From: JAOPZW01 sp963803375
Lineage (GTDB): Bacteria; Actinomycetota; Thermoleophilia; Solirubrobacterales; Solirubrobacteraceae
DNA length: 64,000 nucleotides
Direction of reading: 5' to 3'
Assembly (NCBI GenBank): GCA_963803375.1
Contig: CAWDMB010000012.1
Coordinates: 62,001-126,000 of the forward strand
Shown: in pieces, positions 26,294-36,460 of the stretch
Layout: every line of letters starts with the position of its first letter
Position numbering within the stretch: position 1 is the first letter of the stretch
Position numbers and translations under genes: made by a program
Notes under the pieces: generated by a model
The model's database searches: none
Seen by the model: the letters and a program-made list of their open reading frames with translations, nothing else
Told to the model about the DNA's origin: nothing

Positions 26294-26427
26294 CCCACGC
26301 CTGAAGCGGCGATCCCCAGCGAATGACACGCGCGACCGCCTCTCTCGGCCCTCGATGAGCGCGACCGCGGGCGCCGCCGTGGCCGACTCGTCGCCCGCCA
26401 TCGAGATGGACGACACGCGCCTGAGCG

Positions 26428-28092
26428 TCAGACCTCCACGACGACCGGCAGCACCATCGGGCGTCGGCGCAGGCGCTCGTAGACGAACGCCGCGAGGTCG
26501 TCGTGCAGGATCTCCTGCAGGAGGTCGGTCTCGCGGATCTCCTCGCCGGCGGCCCGCGCGAGCGACGCGTCGACGGTCGCGCGCAGCTCGCCGAGCAGGC
26601 CCTCGGCGTCGTCGGGATAGGGCACGCCGCGGAAGATGACCTCGGGGTCGGCCACCGACGAGCCGTCCTGCTCGGAGATCGTCGCGACCACCACGAAGAT
26701 GCCGTCGGCGCTGAGCATGCGCCGGTCGCGCAGGGCGACGTCCGTCGGGTCGCCGATGTCGACGCCGTCGACGAAGATCATCCCCGAGCGCTCCTTCTCG
26801 GCGAACCGCGCCCCGCTCGCGTCGAGCTCGAGCGGCAGGCCGTTCTCGCCCTTGAAGATGCGCTCACGGTCGATCCCGGTCGCCTCGGCCAGCGCGCCGT
26901 GGAGGTGGATGCGCCTGTGGTCGCCGTGCGCCGGCATGACGAAGCGCGGGCGCGTGAGGTTGAGCATGAGCTTGACCTCCTCCGCGTACCCGTGCCCGGA
27001 CGCGTGGATCGGGGCGTCGCGCGCCGTGACCACGTCGCAGCCGATGTGGTAGAGGCGGTCGATCGTCTCGTTGACCGCGCGCTCGTTGCCCGGGATCGGC
27101 GTCGCGCTGAAGAGCACGGTGTCGCCCTCGTGCAACTCGACCTGCGGGTGGTCGCGGTGGGCCATGCGCCGCAGCGCGCTGAGCGGCTCCCCCTGCGAGC
27201 CGGTCGAGACGATGACCAGCCGCTCGTCGGGCCAGTCGGCGAGCTCGCGCGGCGCCACGACGATCCCCTCCGGCAACTCGATGTGCCCGAGCGAGCGGCC
27301 GATGTTGACGTTCTTGCGCATGGAGCGCCCGAGCAGCGAGACCTTGCGCCCGAGCGCCGCGGCGGCGTCGACGACCTGCTGGACGCGGTGGATGTTCGAG
27401 GCGAAGCACGTCACGACGATGCGCCCGCGGGCGGCCTGGAAGCGCTCGTGCAGCCGGGGCCCGACGATCCGCTCGCTCGGCGAGAAGCCCTCGCGGTCGG
27501 TGTTCGTCGAGTCGCCGAGCAGGAGCAGCAGCCCCTCCTCCCCCAGTCGCGCGAGGCGCCCGACGTCGGCGGGCACGCCGTCGACCGGGGTCTGGTCGAA
27601 CTTGTAGTCGCCCGTGACCAGCACCGTCCCCACCGACGTCGTGACCGCGACGCCGTTCGCGTCGGGGATCGAGTGCGTCATGTGGACGAGCTCGACGTCG
27701 AAGGGGCCGAGCTCGAGCTTCTCGCCGGCACGGACGTCGCCGGCGTCGGTCTCGCGCAGGCGGTGCTCGTCGAGCTTGGAGCGCGCCATGGCCATCGTCA
27801 GCGGGCCGCCGAGGACCGGGATGTCGGTCCCGAGCTCGCGCAGCACCCACGGCAGCGCGCCGAGGTGGTCCTCGTGGCCGTGGGTGACGACGATGCCCTC
27901 GATGTCGTCGGCGCGCTCGCGCAGGTAGCTGAAGTCGGGCAGGACGAGGTCGATCCCGACCATCTCGGTGGTGGGGAAGCGCAGCCCGACATCGACGACG
28001 AGGATCCGGTCGTCGATCTCGAGCACGGTCATGTTCTTGCCGATCTCGCCCAGCCCCCCGAGGGGCAGGACGCGGAGCGTGTCGCCGGCCAC
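26428..28092 (-). CDS. rnj: Ribonuclease J
   Basis: 554 residues, a metallo-beta-lactamase/beta-CASP nuclease with 5' exo- and endonuclease activity on RNA. Metal motif THGHEDHLGALPW gives His71, His73, Asp75 and His76. Further motifs are HSIPDANG, LVTGDYKFDQTP, GDSTNTDREG, STGSQGEPLSALRRM, PIHASGHG and MPAHGDHRRIH. Start is a GTG at 28092 that shares one base with the dapA stop. The dapA-rnj pair normally precedes ftsK in actinobacteria; here an accessory block follows instead. Confidence 0.96.
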   Translation of the reverse strand: MAGDTLRVLPLGGLGEIGKNMTVLEIDDRILVVDVGLRFPTTEMVGIDLVLPDFSYLRERADDIEGIVVTHGHEDHLGALPWVLRELGTDIPVLGGPLTMAMARSKLDEHRLRETDAGDVRAGEKLELGPFDVELVHMTHSIPDANGVAVTTSVGTVLVTGDYKFDQTPVDGVPADVGRLARLGEEGLLLLLGDSTNTDREGFSPSERIVGPRLHERFQAARGRIVVTCFASNIHRVQQVVDAAAALGRKVSLLGRSMRKNVNIGRSLGHIELPEGIVVAPRELADWPDERLVIVSTGSQGEPLSALRRMAHRDHPQVELHEGDTVLFSATPIPGNERAVNETIDRLYHIGCDVVTARDAPIHASGHGYAEEVKLMLNLTRPRFVMPAHGDHRRIHLHGALAEATGIDRERIFKGENGLPLELDASGARFAEKERSGMIFVDGVDIGDPTDVALRDRRMLSADGIFVVVATISEQDGSSVADPEVIFRGVPYPDDAEGLLGELRATVDASLARAAGEEIRETDLLQEILHDDLAAFVYERLRRRPMVLPVVVEV

Positions 28093-28952
28093 TAGGCGCC
28101 GGCGCCCGCGAGCAGCCCGTGGCGCTCGAGCGCCGCCCGCACGACGTCGCGCTCGGCTTCGTCGGCCTCGACGAGCGGCAGACGCAGCCCGCCGACGCGG
28201 TGGCCGAGGAGGTTCAGCGCGGCCTTGACCGGGATCGGGTTGGTGGCGACCGAGAGGGCGCCGAAGAGGTCACTCAGACCGTCGTGGAGCTCGCGCCTGT
28301 GCTCGGGCTCGTCGACCATCCGGCGCATCTCGGCGCCGACGACGTGGCTCGCGACGAGGATGCCGCCGGCCTCGCCGAGGTCGAGCACGTCGGCGAGCAT
28401 GTCGTCGTTGCCCGCGAGGATCCGCAGGCCGTCGACCGGCGCGAGGTTGTCGTGGTTGGCCTGCTTGACGTAGTCGACACGCTCGACCTGCGCGAGCTCC
28501 GCGAGCAGGTCGTTGGGGATGTCGAGCGCCGTGCGCGACGGGATGTTGTACAGGACGATGGGCCGGTCCGTCGCGCGCGCGACCTCGGTGTAGTGGCGCA
28601 CGAGCCCACGGCGCGGGGGCCGGTTGTAGTACGGCGTCACCGAGAGCACGGCGTCGGCGCCGAGCTCCGTGGCGGCCGCGGTCAGCTCGCACGCGTGGCG
28701 CGTGTCGTTGGAGCCGGTGCTGGCGACGATCGTCGCGCCCTCGGGGCGCTCCTGCACGGCGAGCTCGACGAGCCGCACGTGCTCCTCGGAGGTCAGCGTC
28801 GGCGCCTCGCCCGTCGTCGCCGCGACCACGACCCCGTCCGAGCCGTGCGCGCAGAGGTGGTGCATCAGCTCGACGAAGGCGTCCTCGTCGACCGCGAGGT
28901 CGTCGTCGAACGGCGTGACGATCGCCGTCAGGATCGGGCCCAGTTCGGCCAT
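28092..28952 (-). CDS. dapA: 4-hydroxy-tetrahydrodipicolinate synthase
   Basis: About 286 residues. Condenses pyruvate with aspartate semialdehyde at the entry to diaminopimelate synthesis. A Schiff-base lysine lies in VDYVKQAN, the Tyr in VLYNIPSRT, and the Thr-Thr region in AATTGEAPTLTSEEH. AVLSVTPYYNRPPRRG and RILAGNDDM are also as in the family. Start ATG at 28952. The gap of about 140 bases upstream, towards the stress-like gene, holds no gene I can support. It joins dapB (about 1.2 kb upstream on the same strand), dapD and dapF of the window. Confidence 0.96.
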   Translation of the reverse strand: MAELGPILTAIVTPFDDDLAVDEDAFVELMHHLCAHGSDGVVVAATTGEAPTLTSEEHVRLVELAVQERPEGATIVASTGSNDTRHACELTAAATELGADAVLSVTPYYNRPPRRGLVRHYTEVARATDRPIVLYNIPSRTALDIPNDLLAELAQVERVDYVKQANHDNLAPVDGLRILAGNDDMLADVLDLGEAGGILVASHVVGAEMRRMVDEPEHRRELHDGLSDLFGALSVATNPIPVKAALNLLGHRVGGLRLPLVEADEAERDVVRAALERHGLLAGAGA

Positions 28953-29092
28953 GCGGCCATCATCCCAGACGGCCCCGATCGCATGGAGCCAGAGCCCCAC
29001 GCGCCGTCGTGGCCGGCGTGTCGACGACGGCGAGGAGGTCGTGGTAACCGGCGCGCTCGGGCACGTGCACGAGGGCGAGCCGGTCCGCGCGG

Positions 29093-29581
29093 CTACGCCG
29101 GGCGCCGCCTCCCGGAGCGCATGAGCGAGAGCGCCGACTCGAACAGCGGACGTCGCTCGGGCGGCGGGCCGGGCTCGCGGGCGGGGCCCGCGGGCCGCGG
29201 GGCGGCCTCGACGTGCGTGACGTTGCAGTCGGTGAGCTTCGCCACGCGCGAGGGCAGGTCGATCTGCAGCCAGCGCGAGGAAGCGCCAGACAGCGTGGAG
29301 ACCACGACCTCGTCGAAGCGCGCCGGATCCCACGCCTCCTTGACGGCGACCATCGGGTCGCCGTCGCCGAGCGTGCCGTCGGCCTGCACGCCGCGCTCGC
29401 GGAGGCGCTCGATCGCCTGCTGGAGGCGCTGCTGCGCCGCCTCGCGCTCGGTCCACGGCGTCGGCACCAGCAGCGTCGCACTGACCGGGGCCCGCTCGGC
29501 CCGCCGGGCCAGCGCGCCGATGAGCTCGGGCGAGTCGACGGTCTGGTTCGCGACGACGAGCAGGTGGGTCCGGAAGGTCAT
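29093..29581 (-). CDS. Small universal-stress-like protein, unknown function
   Basis: About 162 residues from ATG at 29581, preceded by a good ribosome binding site (GAGGAG eight bases before). The N terminus reads THLLVVANQTVDSPELIGAL, then an SATLLVPTPWTER strand and helix, a helix ERLRERGVQADGTLGDGDP and FDEVVVSTLSGASSRWLQID. This is the alternating pattern of a Rossmann-like USP fold, but without the classic ATP-binding G-x2-G-x9-G. The C-terminal 35 residues are Pro/Arg-rich. It has its own putative operator upstream. Confidence 0.65.
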   Translation of the reverse strand: MTFRTHLLVVANQTVDSPELIGALARRAERAPVSATLLVPTPWTEREAAQQRLQQAIERLRERGVQADGTLGDGDPMVAVKEAWDPARFDEVVVSTLSGASSRWLQIDLPSRVAKLTDCNVTHVEAAPRPAGPAREPGPPPERRPLFESALSLMRSGRRRPA

Positions 29582-29602
29582 GTGAGCGGCTCCTCGATGC
29601 CA

Positions 29603-29627
29603 ATCGTGGACGATCGCCACGATGGTA
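29603..29627 (-). promoter_or_regulatory. Inverted repeat over a -10-like element upstream of the stress-like gene
   Basis: ATCGTGG (29603-29609) and CCACGAT (29617-29623) are perfect 7-base arms around 7 bases. On the minus strand a -10-like TACCAT covers 29627-29622, overlapping the distal arm. The structure lies 21-45 bases before the ATG. A repressor site is plausible; the -35 is unclear. Confidence 0.4.
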
Positions 29628-29716
29628 GCGTCCGCCGAAACGCTGCGAGGACGGCACGGCGGACGTTGTCGTCGCGCTCTTCGCGCACCCGCACCCGTCG
29701 TCGTGGACCACCCCCT

Positions 29717-30208
29717 CTACAGCTCCTTGACTAGGCGGAGCTCCGGCGCCCAGCGGTCCTCGAGGATCACGAGCGGCTCCTCGGACCGCCAGCCGCGCGC
29801 GGCGTAGAACGCGCGCGCCAGGCCGTTGGCCTCGAAGACGCAGAGCACGGCGCGCGTGCAGCCGCGCGAGCGCAGGCGCGCCTCGGCGTCGTCCAGCAGC
29901 GCCGAGCCGACCCCCGCCCCCTGCGCCGGCGGATCGACGTAGATCGCGTAGAGCTCGCCGAGCTCGGGCTCGGGCTCGGCGCGCAGGGGCGGCCCGATCG
30001 AGGCGAAGCCCGTCACCCGGCCCTCGACCTCGGCGACCGCGGTGTCCGCGCCCGCGGCCAGGAGCTCGCGCCAGCGCTCGGTGCGCGCGGCGACCGTGTG
30101 CTCGGCCAGGTCGTCGCGGTCGACGTACTCCGCGTAGGCGTGCCACCACGCGCGCACCTGCACGCCGGCCAGCGCGGCGGCGTCCTCCGGCCGAGCGGGC
30201 CGAATCAC
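29717..30208 (-). CDS. GNAT-family N-acetyltransferase
   Basis: About 163 residues from GTG at 30208, overlapping the dapB stop (GTGA). Motifs are the opening IRPARPEDAAALAGVQVRAW, the acetyl-CoA loop VDPPAQGAGVGSALLDDAE (Q/R-x2-G-x-G/A) and VFEANGLARAFYAARGWR at the C terminus. This is the ordinary GNAT fold of one domain. The acceptor is unknown; coupling to dapB may be positional only. Confidence 0.9.
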   Translation of the reverse strand: MIRPARPEDAAALAGVQVRAWWHAYAEYVDRDDLAEHTVAARTERWRELLAAGADTAVAEVEGRVTGFASIGPPLRAEPEPELGELYAIYVDPPAQGAGVGSALLDDAEARLRSRGCTRAVLCVFEANGLARAFYAARGWRSEEPLVILEDRWAPELRLVKEL

Positions 30209-30846
30209 AGCAGCCGCTCGAGCCCGACCACCGGCGAGGAGGGCAGGTCGGCCACGCGGCGGACCGCGAGCAGCACGCCCGGCATGAACGACGTGCGATC
30301 CGTCGAGTCGTGGCGGATCGTCAGCGTCTGGCCGACGTCGCCGAGGATCACCTCCTGGTGAGCCACGAGGCCCGGCAGGCGCACGGAGTGGATCGGGACC
30401 TCGCCCTCCATGAGCGCGGCCGTGAGGGAGGCGGTGCCGCTCGGGGCGTCGAGCTTGCCGTCGTGGTGCAGCTCGACGATCTCGGCCTTGGCCAGGTACC
30501 GCGAGGCCTCGGCGGCAAAGCGCATCATCAGCACGGCGCCGATCGCGAAGTTCGGGGCGACGAAGACGTTGGCGCCGCGCTCGTCGGCCAGCGCGGCCGG
30601 GTCCCAGCCCGTCGTGCCGACCACGACGTGCACGCCGGCCCGCACGCACGCCAGCGCGTTCTCGGGCGCGCTGGCGGGCGTCGTGAAGTCGACGACGACG
30701 TCGCAGTCGCCGAGGATGCCGTCCAGCGCCACACCGAGGGCCGGGTCGGCGCGGCCCGTGAGCTCGAGATCCTCGGCGCCCCGCACGGCCGCGCAGACGG
30801 CCTCCCCCATGCGCCCGGCAGCGCCGGCGACGCCGACGCGAATCAT
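30205..30846 (-). CDS. dapB: 4-hydroxy-tetrahydrodipicolinate reductase
   Basis: 213 residues, short against 245-270 in most DapB proteins. The nucleotide-binding start is RVGVAGAAGRMGEAV, followed by VVVDFTTP, VVVGTTGW and the active-site segment ELHHDGKLDAPSGTA with the catalytic His pair and Lys. The loss appears to be in loops rather than in the active site. ATG overlaps the M16 protease stop (ATGA), and the GNAT overlaps its own stop. Confidence 0.95.
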   Translation of the reverse strand: MIRVGVAGAAGRMGEAVCAAVRGAEDLELTGRADPALGVALDGILGDCDVVVDFTTPASAPENALACVRAGVHVVVGTTGWDPAALADERGANVFVAPNFAIGAVLMMRFAAEASRYLAKAEIVELHHDGKLDAPSGTASLTAALMEGEVPIHSVRLPGLVAHQEVILGDVGQTLTIRHDSTDRTSFMPGVLLAVRRVADLPSSPVVGLERLL

Positions 30847-32124
30847 CGCGCGGCGACGGCCTTCGACAGCGGCTCGAGCGCGGCGCGGAACGCGTCCTCG
30901 TCAGCGCCGATTCCGGCGGCGCACAGCCGCTCGGGCGCGAGCAGCTCCACCGCCAGCGCCGAGATGTCCTCGACGGTCACGGCGTCGATGCGCTCGAGGA
31001 CCTCGTCGACGGCCAGCAGCGGGAGCTCGGCCAGCACCGAGGAGCCCAGCCGGTTCATGCGCGCCGTGGTCGACTCGAGCGCGAGCACGACGCGGCCCTT
31101 GACGTTCTCCTTGGCCCTGGCGAGCTCGTCCGCGGCCACCGGCTCCGCGCGGAAGCGCCCGAGCTCGTCGGCGACGACCTGCAGCGCCGTCGCGACGTTG
31201 TCGGGGCGCGTGCCGAGGTACAGCCCGACCTGGCCCGTTCCCGCGTATGCGGCCTGGAAGGAGAAGACGCTGTAGGCCAGCCCGCGGCGCTCGCGCACCT
31301 CCTGGAACAGGCGCGATGACGACGTGCCGCCGAGGATCGCGTCGAGGACGCGCAGCGCGAAGCGGCGCTCGTCGTCGCGCGCGATCCCGGGCGCCCCGAG
31401 GCAGACGTGATACTGCTCGGTCTCCTTGGCGAAGAAGCTCGTGCGCGCGGCGACGGCGCCGTTCGGCGGCCCGGGCTCGGGCGGCACGGCGGCGCCCGCG
31501 CGCTCGACGCCCGCGGCGGCGACGAGCTCGACGAGCGCGTCGTGGTCGACGGACCCGGCCGCGGCCACGACGACGTTGGCGGGCACGTAGCGCCCAGCGT
31601 GGAACGCGGCCAGCCGCGGCGCGGGCGTGCCCGCCACGACGTCGGCGCTACCGATGATCGCCCGGCCGAGCGGATGCGCGCCGAAGACCGCCTCGCCGAG
31701 GATGTCGAAGACCTTGTCCTGGGGATCGTCCTCGTACATGGCGATCTCCTCGAGCACGATCTCGCGCTCCTGCTCGAGCGCGGCGGCGTCGAAGCTCGGC
31801 CTCCAGACCATGTCGGCCATGACGTCCAAGGCCTGCTCGAGGTGGCGGTCCAGCACCCGCGAGAAGACCGACGTCGTCTCCTTGCCGGTGCCGGCGTTGA
31901 GCTCGGCGCCCATGCCGTCGAAGAGCTGGTCGATCTCGAGCGACTCGAAGCGCGCCGTACCGCGGAAGAGCATGTGCTCGACGACGTGCGACAGGCCGGC
32001 CTCGCGCTCGCGCTCGAAGCGCGACCCCGTGCCGATCCAGAAGCCCAGCGCCACGGAGCGCACCGAGTCCATGCGCTCCGTGACGACGCGCAGCCCGGAG
32101 TCGAGCTGCGTCAGGCGATGGGGC

Positions 32125-32132
<8 letters not shown>
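30843..32132 (-). CDS. M16-family zinc peptidase
   Basis: 429 residues. The inverted zinc motif HxxEH is LSHVVEHMLFRG, with the later Glu in LEQEREIVLEEI about 75 residues on, as in pitrilysin and processing peptidase relatives. The C-terminal half includes the FQEVRERRGLAYSV Arg/Tyr motif. A single polypeptide with both M16 halves, about the size of the bacterial MPP-like proteins that follow pnp in actinobacteria. GTG start at 32132 overlaps the pnp end by eight bases. No signal peptide, so probably cytoplasmic. Confidence 0.93.
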
Positions 32133-34399
<2,267 letters not shown>

Positions 34400-34410
<11 letters not shown>

Positions 34411-34966
34411 GAGGTTGTCCTTCCTCGGCCCGCCCGTCGGTCGGCAGGCCCATCGTCTTGACGTCTCTGAATCCGAACCCGGCCAGTCTAGCGGCCAGGT
34501 CGGGGGCGCCCCGGTCGACCCAGAGCGCCGGCGTCCCCGTCGCGCCGGCGCGCAGCGCGTCGCGCACGTCGAGGCGCACGCGCTCGGCCACGCCCGGCGA
34601 GCGGCGGTCGGCCTCGAAACGCTCGACGTCGAGCCCGAGGCGCCGGCAGCGCGCCCACAGGTGGGGGTCGTCGACGCGGCCGGGGTCGCGGTAGAGACCG
34701 TCGTGGAAGGGCCAGAACGCGTCCTGGCGCGCCGCCGCCTCGGCGGCGTGGGCGAGCGCGAGCGCCCGCGGGTGCTTGGCCTTGAGCGCGAGGTGGCGGA
34801 CGACGAGGCGGATCTCGTCGCCGAGCTCGGCCAGGCGCGCGTTCGCGACCGCGCAGCGCGGGCAGGCGTAGTCGCCGTAGAGGACGACGAGCGGCGCGCC
34901 GGCGGGACCGCGGACGTGGTCGTGGGCGCGCGGGGGCGGCACCGGTGCGCTGCGCAGGTCGCTCAT
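34400..34966 (-). CDS. DsbA-like thioredoxin-fold protein
   Basis: 188 residues. CPRC (Cys35, Cys38) follows a beta strand (LVVLYGDYACPRC), then comes a helical insert and the cis-Pro segment GATGTPALWVDRGAP, as in DsbA/FrnE-type oxidoreductases. No signal peptide is evident, so it probably works in the cytoplasm. It overlaps the start of pnp, an unusual neighbour, and follows a decayed SRPBCC gene on the other strand. Confidence 0.88.
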
Positions 34967-34980
34967 GCGTAGCGCTCATC

Positions 34981-35130
34981 ATGCGCACCCACGAGCTCCG
35001 GCGCGAGCAGGTCCTCCCCGCGCGCCCCGTGGCGACGGCTTCGCCGCCGACGCCGCCAACCTCGAGGCGCTCGCGCCACCGCTCCTGCGCTTGCGCATGG
35101 TCACGCCGACGCCGACGCGATGGGGGCCGG
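34981..35130 (+). pseudogene. SRPBCC-family fragment
   Basis: From an ATG at 34981 the frame reads MRTHELRREQVLPARPV, the usual opening of SRPBCC ligand-binding proteins. After about 18 codons it must change frame, and the second frame reads FAADAANLEALAPPLLRLRM then VTPTPTRWG, matching the next part of that family (FADAANLE..TPP..RF..VTP). It then runs into the peroxiredoxin gene on the other strand. About 50 of about 150 residues survive with a frameshift. Confidence 0.6.
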
Positions 35131-35132
35131 CG

Positions 35133-35603
35133 CTACACCGCCGCGGCGGCGAGCCCATCGAACAGCAGGCCGACGCCGGGCAGGTCGCCAGGCGAGTCGG
35201 CGAGGTGGCTCCAGCGCACGATCCCGTCGGGCCCGACGATCACGAGCGCGCGGTTCGTCATGCCCCCGGGCTCGAAGAACGCGCCGAAGGCCCGCGCCGC
35301 CTCGCCCTTGGGCTCGAAGTCCGAGAGCTGCTCGATCGCGACGCCGAGCTTGTCCTTGAAGGCGGCCTGCGCGTGCGTCGCGTCGGTGGAGACGCCGTAC
35401 ATGACGGCGCCCTGGGCGGCGAGGTCCTCGCGGGCCTCCTCGTAGACCTGCAGCTGGTCGGTGCACACGGGGCTGAAGGCGAACGGGTAGAAGACGAGGA
35501 CCGTCGTCCTGTCCAGCAGATCCTCGCGGGTGAAGTCCGTGCCGTCCTCGCGCTTGAGCGTGAACTCGGGCACCGGGGCGCCCGGCGCGATGACGTCGCT
35601 CAC
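35133..35603 (-). CDS. Peroxiredoxin, AhpE-like one-Cys type
   Basis: About 156 residues from GTG at 35603, overlapping the rpsO stop as GTGA. The peroxidatic Cys47 lies in YPFAFSPVCTDQ, a match to the P-x3-(T/S)-x2-C motif with Ser in place of Thr. It is the only Cys, so no resolving Cys is encoded. DATHAQAAFKDKLGVAI and GVSTDATH match the AhpE/Bcp group. It probably reduces peroxides with mycothiol or a redoxin as partner (inference). Confidence 0.9.
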   Translation of the reverse strand: MSDVIAPGAPVPEFTLKREDGTDFTREDLLDRTTVLVFYPFAFSPVCTDQLQVYEEAREDLAAQGAVMYGVSTDATHAQAAFKDKLGVAIEQLSDFEPKGEAARAFGAFFEPGGMTNRALVIVGPDGIVRWSHLADSPGDLPGVGLLFDGLAAAAV

Positions 35604-35869
35604 CGGCGCAGGCCGAGCTCGCGGATGAGCTCCCGGTACCCCTCGAGGTCGTCGCGCTGCAGGTAGTTCAGCAGGCGGCGGCGACGGCCGACCAGCATCA
35701 GCAGACCGCGGCGCGAGTGGTGGTCCTTGCCGTGCGTGCGCAGGTGCCCGGTGAGCTCGTTGATGCGCGCGGTGAGCAGCGCGACCTGGACGCGGGTGTT
35801 CCCCGTGTCCCTCGGGTCGGTGCCGAACCGCGCGACGAGCTCGGCCTTGCGTTCCTGCGTGAGCGTCAT
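35600..35869 (-). CDS. rpsO: 30S ribosomal protein S15
   Basis: 89 residues, the usual size. The family signature is TGNTRVQVALLTARINELTGHL followed by HGKDHHSRRGLLMLVGRRRRL and LNYLQRDDLEGYRELIRELGLR. Normally precedes pnp. Here a peroxiredoxin, a decayed gene and a DsbA-like gene come in between. Its start is 23 bases from a divergent MerR-like gene. Confidence 0.98.
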   Translation of the reverse strand: MTLTQERKAELVARFGTDPRDTGNTRVQVALLTARINELTGHLRTHGKDHHSRRGLLMLVGRRRRLLNYLQRDDLEGYRELIRELGLRR

Positions 35870-35892
35870 GAGCGACGTGGGAAGGTAGCAGA

Positions 35893-36321
35893 GTGCCCGT
35901 GAGCGGAAGGGCCCGCCACCACGGCCGGTTCCTCGCCGCCGAGGCCGGCGAACTCGCCGGCGTGGCGGGCACGACGATCGGTCAATGGGCGCGCCGCGGC
36001 CTGATCCGCTCGTCGGTCTGCGACGGCGAGCCGCGGGCCTACAGCGTCGAGGACGTGGCCGAGGCGGCGATCGTGCGCGCCCTGCTCGAGCGCGGCGTGC
36101 GCCACGCCGACATCCACCGCGCGATCGACGCGCTCGACGACCTCGGGCCCTGGCCGCTGAGCCAGGCAGCTCTCGCGGTGTCCCGCGACGCGCGGCCGCG
36201 CGTCATCCTGCGCGACGACGACGGCGACAGCGTCCTCACCGCCCGCGGCTGGCAGCGGCTGGCGGGGCCGGTCGCGGCGCGCGAGGTGCGCCTGCGCCTG
36301 GCGCGAGCGCGAGCGCGGTGA
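35893..36321 (+). CDS. MerR-like helix-turn-helix protein
   Basis: 142 residues from GTG at 35893. The N-terminal HTH reads EAGELAGVAGTTIGQWARRG then YSVEDVAEAAIVRALLERGV, the MerR pattern of HTH plus wing, with a helix (HADIHRAIDALDDLG). The C-terminal half lacks a metal-binding Cys set or a known effector domain, and ends in a basic segment. It is divergent from rpsO and convergent with a possible small gene after ribF. Its targets are unknown. Confidence 0.72.
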   Translation: MPVSGRARHHGRFLAAEAGELAGVAGTTIGQWARRGLIRSSVCDGEPRAYSVEDVAEAAIVRALLERGVRHADIHRAIDALDDLGPWPLSQAALAVSRDARPRVILRDDDGDSVLTARGWQRLAGPVAAREVRLRLARARAR

Positions 36322-36460
36322 CCATCCCGGGCGCGACCTCGGTCAGGCCCGCGTCGACGACGCGCGCGGCGAGCCCACCGGCCGCGCGGAGCGCCTCGAA
36401 GTCGTCGGCCTCGGCGCCCGTCGAGGCGTCGTCGTGGGAGGACCCGCGGTGGGGCCTCAC
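36236..36460 (-). CDS. Possible small protein coupled to ribF
   Basis: 74 codons from GTG at 36460, which overlaps the ribF stop as GTGA, the coupling used throughout this operon. The product is Ala/Pro-rich with no known domain (DFEALRAAGGLAARVVDAGL, then a basic Pro tail). It overlaps the convergent MerR-like gene by 86 bases. The coupling supports translation; composition and overlap argue against. Confidence 0.3.
   Translation of the reverse strand: MRPHRGSSHDDASTGAEADDFEALRAAGGLAARVVDAGLTEVAPGMVTALALAPGAGAPRAPRPAPPAAASRGR

Noticed and set aside
28953..29092. Possible coding remnant between dapA and the stress-like gene (reading LVHVPERAGYHDLLAVVDT)
   Set aside because: No family recognised, no start codon and no similarity to the usual neighbours.
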